Shown: in pieces, positions 62,791-64,000 of the stretch
Layout of the letters: the number at the start of each line of letters is the position of its first letter
How positions within the stretch are numbered: the first letter of the stretch is position 1
Assembly: GCF_001049735.1 (NCBI RefSeq)
Contig: NZ_CVPC01000004.1
Span: forward strand, 62,001-126,000
Reading direction: 5' to 3'
Source: Nereida ignava
Lineage (GTDB): Bacteria > Pseudomonadota > Alphaproteobacteria > Rhodobacterales > Rhodobacteraceae
Length of the DNA: 64,000 nt
Position numbers and translations under genes: made by a program
The notes under the pieces: model-generated
Seen by the model: only the letters and a program-made list of their open reading frames with translations
Database searches by the model: none
What the model was told of the DNA's origin: nothing

Positions 62791-63437
62791 GCATCAAGTC
62801 CTGCAGGGCAGCTGACGCCGGTTCCGCCGATCCCGCAATATCCAGCAGGATTTTTCGCCAGATATTGCTGGTGATAATCTTCCGCGAAATAAAACGTCGG
62901 TGCCTCAAGAATTTCTGTGGTAACCGCTGGAAAACCCGCCGCATCCAAACGTTCCTGATAGGCAGATTTGCTTTGTAACGCCGCGACCATTTGCGCCTCA
63001 GTGCTACAATAAATGCCCGAACGGTACTGCGTGCCAAGGTCATTACCCTGCCGCATACCTTGGGTCGGATCATGCCCTTCCCAAAAAGCAACAAGCAACT
63101 CTTGGAACGAAATAACCGCCGGATCATAAACCACGCGCACCACTTCGTTGTGCCCCGTCTTGCCAGTGCAGACCTCATCATATGTGGCGTTCGGCGTGTG
63201 ACCCGCAGCGTAGCCCACCATGGTTAACCACACGCCTTCAAGTTGCCAGAAAATCCGCTCAACGCCCCAAAAACAGCCCATTCCAAACTGCACAACCTCC
63301 ATGCCTGTCGGCACGTCCATTGTCAGATCGCGGCCCGACACAAAATGTGTCGCAGCTGTTGCAATCGGATCAGCACGACCCGCAAGCGCATTTTGCGCGC
63401 TTACCATCTGCATCTTTTTTCTTTGAAATAACATCAT
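62787..63437 (-). CDS. msrA: Peptide methionine sulfoxide reductase MsrA
   Basis: Reduces methionine S-sulfoxide in proteins or free. 216 residues. The catalytic motif [16 protein letters not shown] carries the nucleophilic Cys; [28 protein letters not shown] and the [13 protein letters not shown] segment are standard. A Cys near the C-terminus ([11 protein letters not shown]) can resolve the disulfide. ATG 63437 has GGAG eight bases upstream. Its stop lies in an ATGA overlap with the second SnoaL gene, an unusual partner. No MsrB is in the window. Confidence 0.94.
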   Translation of the reverse strand: MMLFQRKKMQMVSAQNALAGRADPIATAATHFVSGRDLTMDVPTGMEVVQFGMGCFWGVERIFWQLEGVWLTMVGYAAGHTPNATYDEVCTGKTGHNEVVRVVYDPAVISFQELLVAFWEGHDPTQGMRQGNDLGTQYRSGIYCSTEAQMVAALQSKSAYQERLDAAGFPAVTTEILEAPTFYFAEDYHQQYLAKNPAGYCGIGGTGVSCPAGLDA

Positions 63438-63481
63438 CGCAAAAACTCCATTCCGCAGCTTCTTTGGTCAGTGATATAGGG

Positions 63482-64000
63482 TCAGGTCGCCGGTTCGGCC
63501 AGCACGCGACTAAACACAGTTTCGTTGCCAGGTGTCGGGTGACGCGGGATCAACAAGGACAGGCCAAGGGACAAACCAGCCATGCCCGCCGCCAAGATAA
63601 ATACCAGCCCTGGTGATGTCAGCCACACATACCCTAACAGAGCAGGCAAAAAGACCGCTGCAATGTGGTTGATGGTGAACGCCACGGCCGCAGTGGGCGC
63701 GATATCTGCAGGATCAGCGATTTTCTGGAAATACGTTTTAATCGCCAACGCAAGACTGAAAAACAGGTGGTTTACCACGTAAAGTGACGCCGCCAAGACG
63801 ACGCCCCATCCCAAGTAATAGATGCCAGAATATGCCACGAAAACCACGAACAGCCCCACATATTCAACTGCCAATGCGCGGCGCTCGCCGAAGACTGCGA
63901 CGACTTTGCCGATCATCGGCGCAAAAACCATGTTCGCGACCAAAGTAATCATCAAAAGCCCTGTGATCTCGTCCACTTTATAGCCAAAACGCTCAACCAT
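63482..64000 (-). CDS. Major facilitator superfamily transporter, partial
   Basis: C-terminal 172 residues of a membrane carrier; the gene runs off the right edge of the window, so the Met at the edge may not be its start. Five or six helices are visible, for instance ITGLLMITLVANMVFAPMIG, YVGLFVVFVAYSGIYYLGW and GLVFILAAGMAGLSLGLSLL, with the short FGERRALA loop expected of MFS proteins. It ends 44 bases before msrA on the same strand. Whether it imports the array's substrate cannot be judged from this fragment. Confidence 0.75.
   Translation of the reverse strand: MVERFGYKVDEITGLLMITLVANMVFAPMIGKVVAVFGERRALAVEYVGLFVVFVAYSGIYYLGWGVVLAASLYVVNHLFFSLALAIKTYFQKIADPADIAPTAAVAFTINHIAAVFLPALLGYVWLTSPGLVFILAAGMAGLSLGLSLLIPRHPTPGNETVFSRVLAEPAT

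Overview
The window looks like chromosomal core DNA of a marine alphaproteobacterium of the Roseobacter group (Rhodobacteraceae/Roseobacteraceae). This rests on gene content and order: glyQ–DUF6446–glyS–PPDK-like, hflK–hflC–DUF2065–degP, secG–pyrG, a class I PHA locus (phaZ, phaC, phaP, phaR), a SAM-II riboswitch ahead of metZ, and many proteins of types I know mainly from Rhodobacterales. I found no insertion sequence, prophage, CRISPR array, rRNA or tRNA. Genes are closely packed and no gene-free stretch exceeds about 300 bases.

Region by region. 1–12.6 kb: the end of a DMT exporter, a SleB-type wall hydrolase, a PPDK-like enzyme with a worn nucleotide-binding half, the two glycyl-tRNA synthetase subunits, a secreted SPOR/peptidoglycan-binding protein with a dead trypsin fold, TrkH and FolE2. 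12.6–24.3 kb: metZ under a terminator-coupled SAM-II riboswitch, a GST, YciB, a second DMT exporter, FtsY with a perfect hexanucleotide repeat, an orphan NuoE–NuoF-type fusion, xseA, purD, an FG-GAP protein, a ferredoxin and a peptidoglycan-binding lipoprotein. 24.3–33 kb: the membrane protein quality-control operon hflK–hflC–DUF2065–degP with heat-shock-like promoter matches, then gor, rpiA, sdaA and a thiamine pyrophosphokinase. 33–41.7 kb: a long acidic protein of unknown function, DUF2842, purA, secG, pyrG, and a PhzF and DUF1330 pair flanked by two TerB-like genes.

41.7–49.8 kb: a polar amino-acid/opine-type ABC transporter (ATPase, binding protein, two permeases) runs into a glutamine amidotransferase, a glutamine-synthetase-like ligase and an FAD amine oxidase. 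Together they resemble a PuuD/PuuA/PuuB gamma-glutamylation route for an imported amine, without an aldehyde dehydrogenase in the window. A DegT-type aminotransferase follows. 49.8–56 kb: a LysR regulator next to the PHA locus, with PhaR-type operators visible upstream of phaP and a weaker one in the phaC/phaZ gap.

55.9–63.5 kb is the most unusual part. A one-directional array encodes MsrA, a tandem-SnoaL protein, an SDR, a LacI regulator, a second tandem-SnoaL protein, a bicupin, a zinc thiol-alkyltransferase of the MetE core/epoxyalkane:CoM transferase superfamily and an alpha/beta hydrolase. A 20-bp imperfect palindrome lies ahead of the SDR gene and could be the LacI operator. I do not recognise this set as a described pathway. 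It looks like a substrate-induced catabolic module and is the best candidate for an undescribed system here. A partial MFS transporter closes the window.
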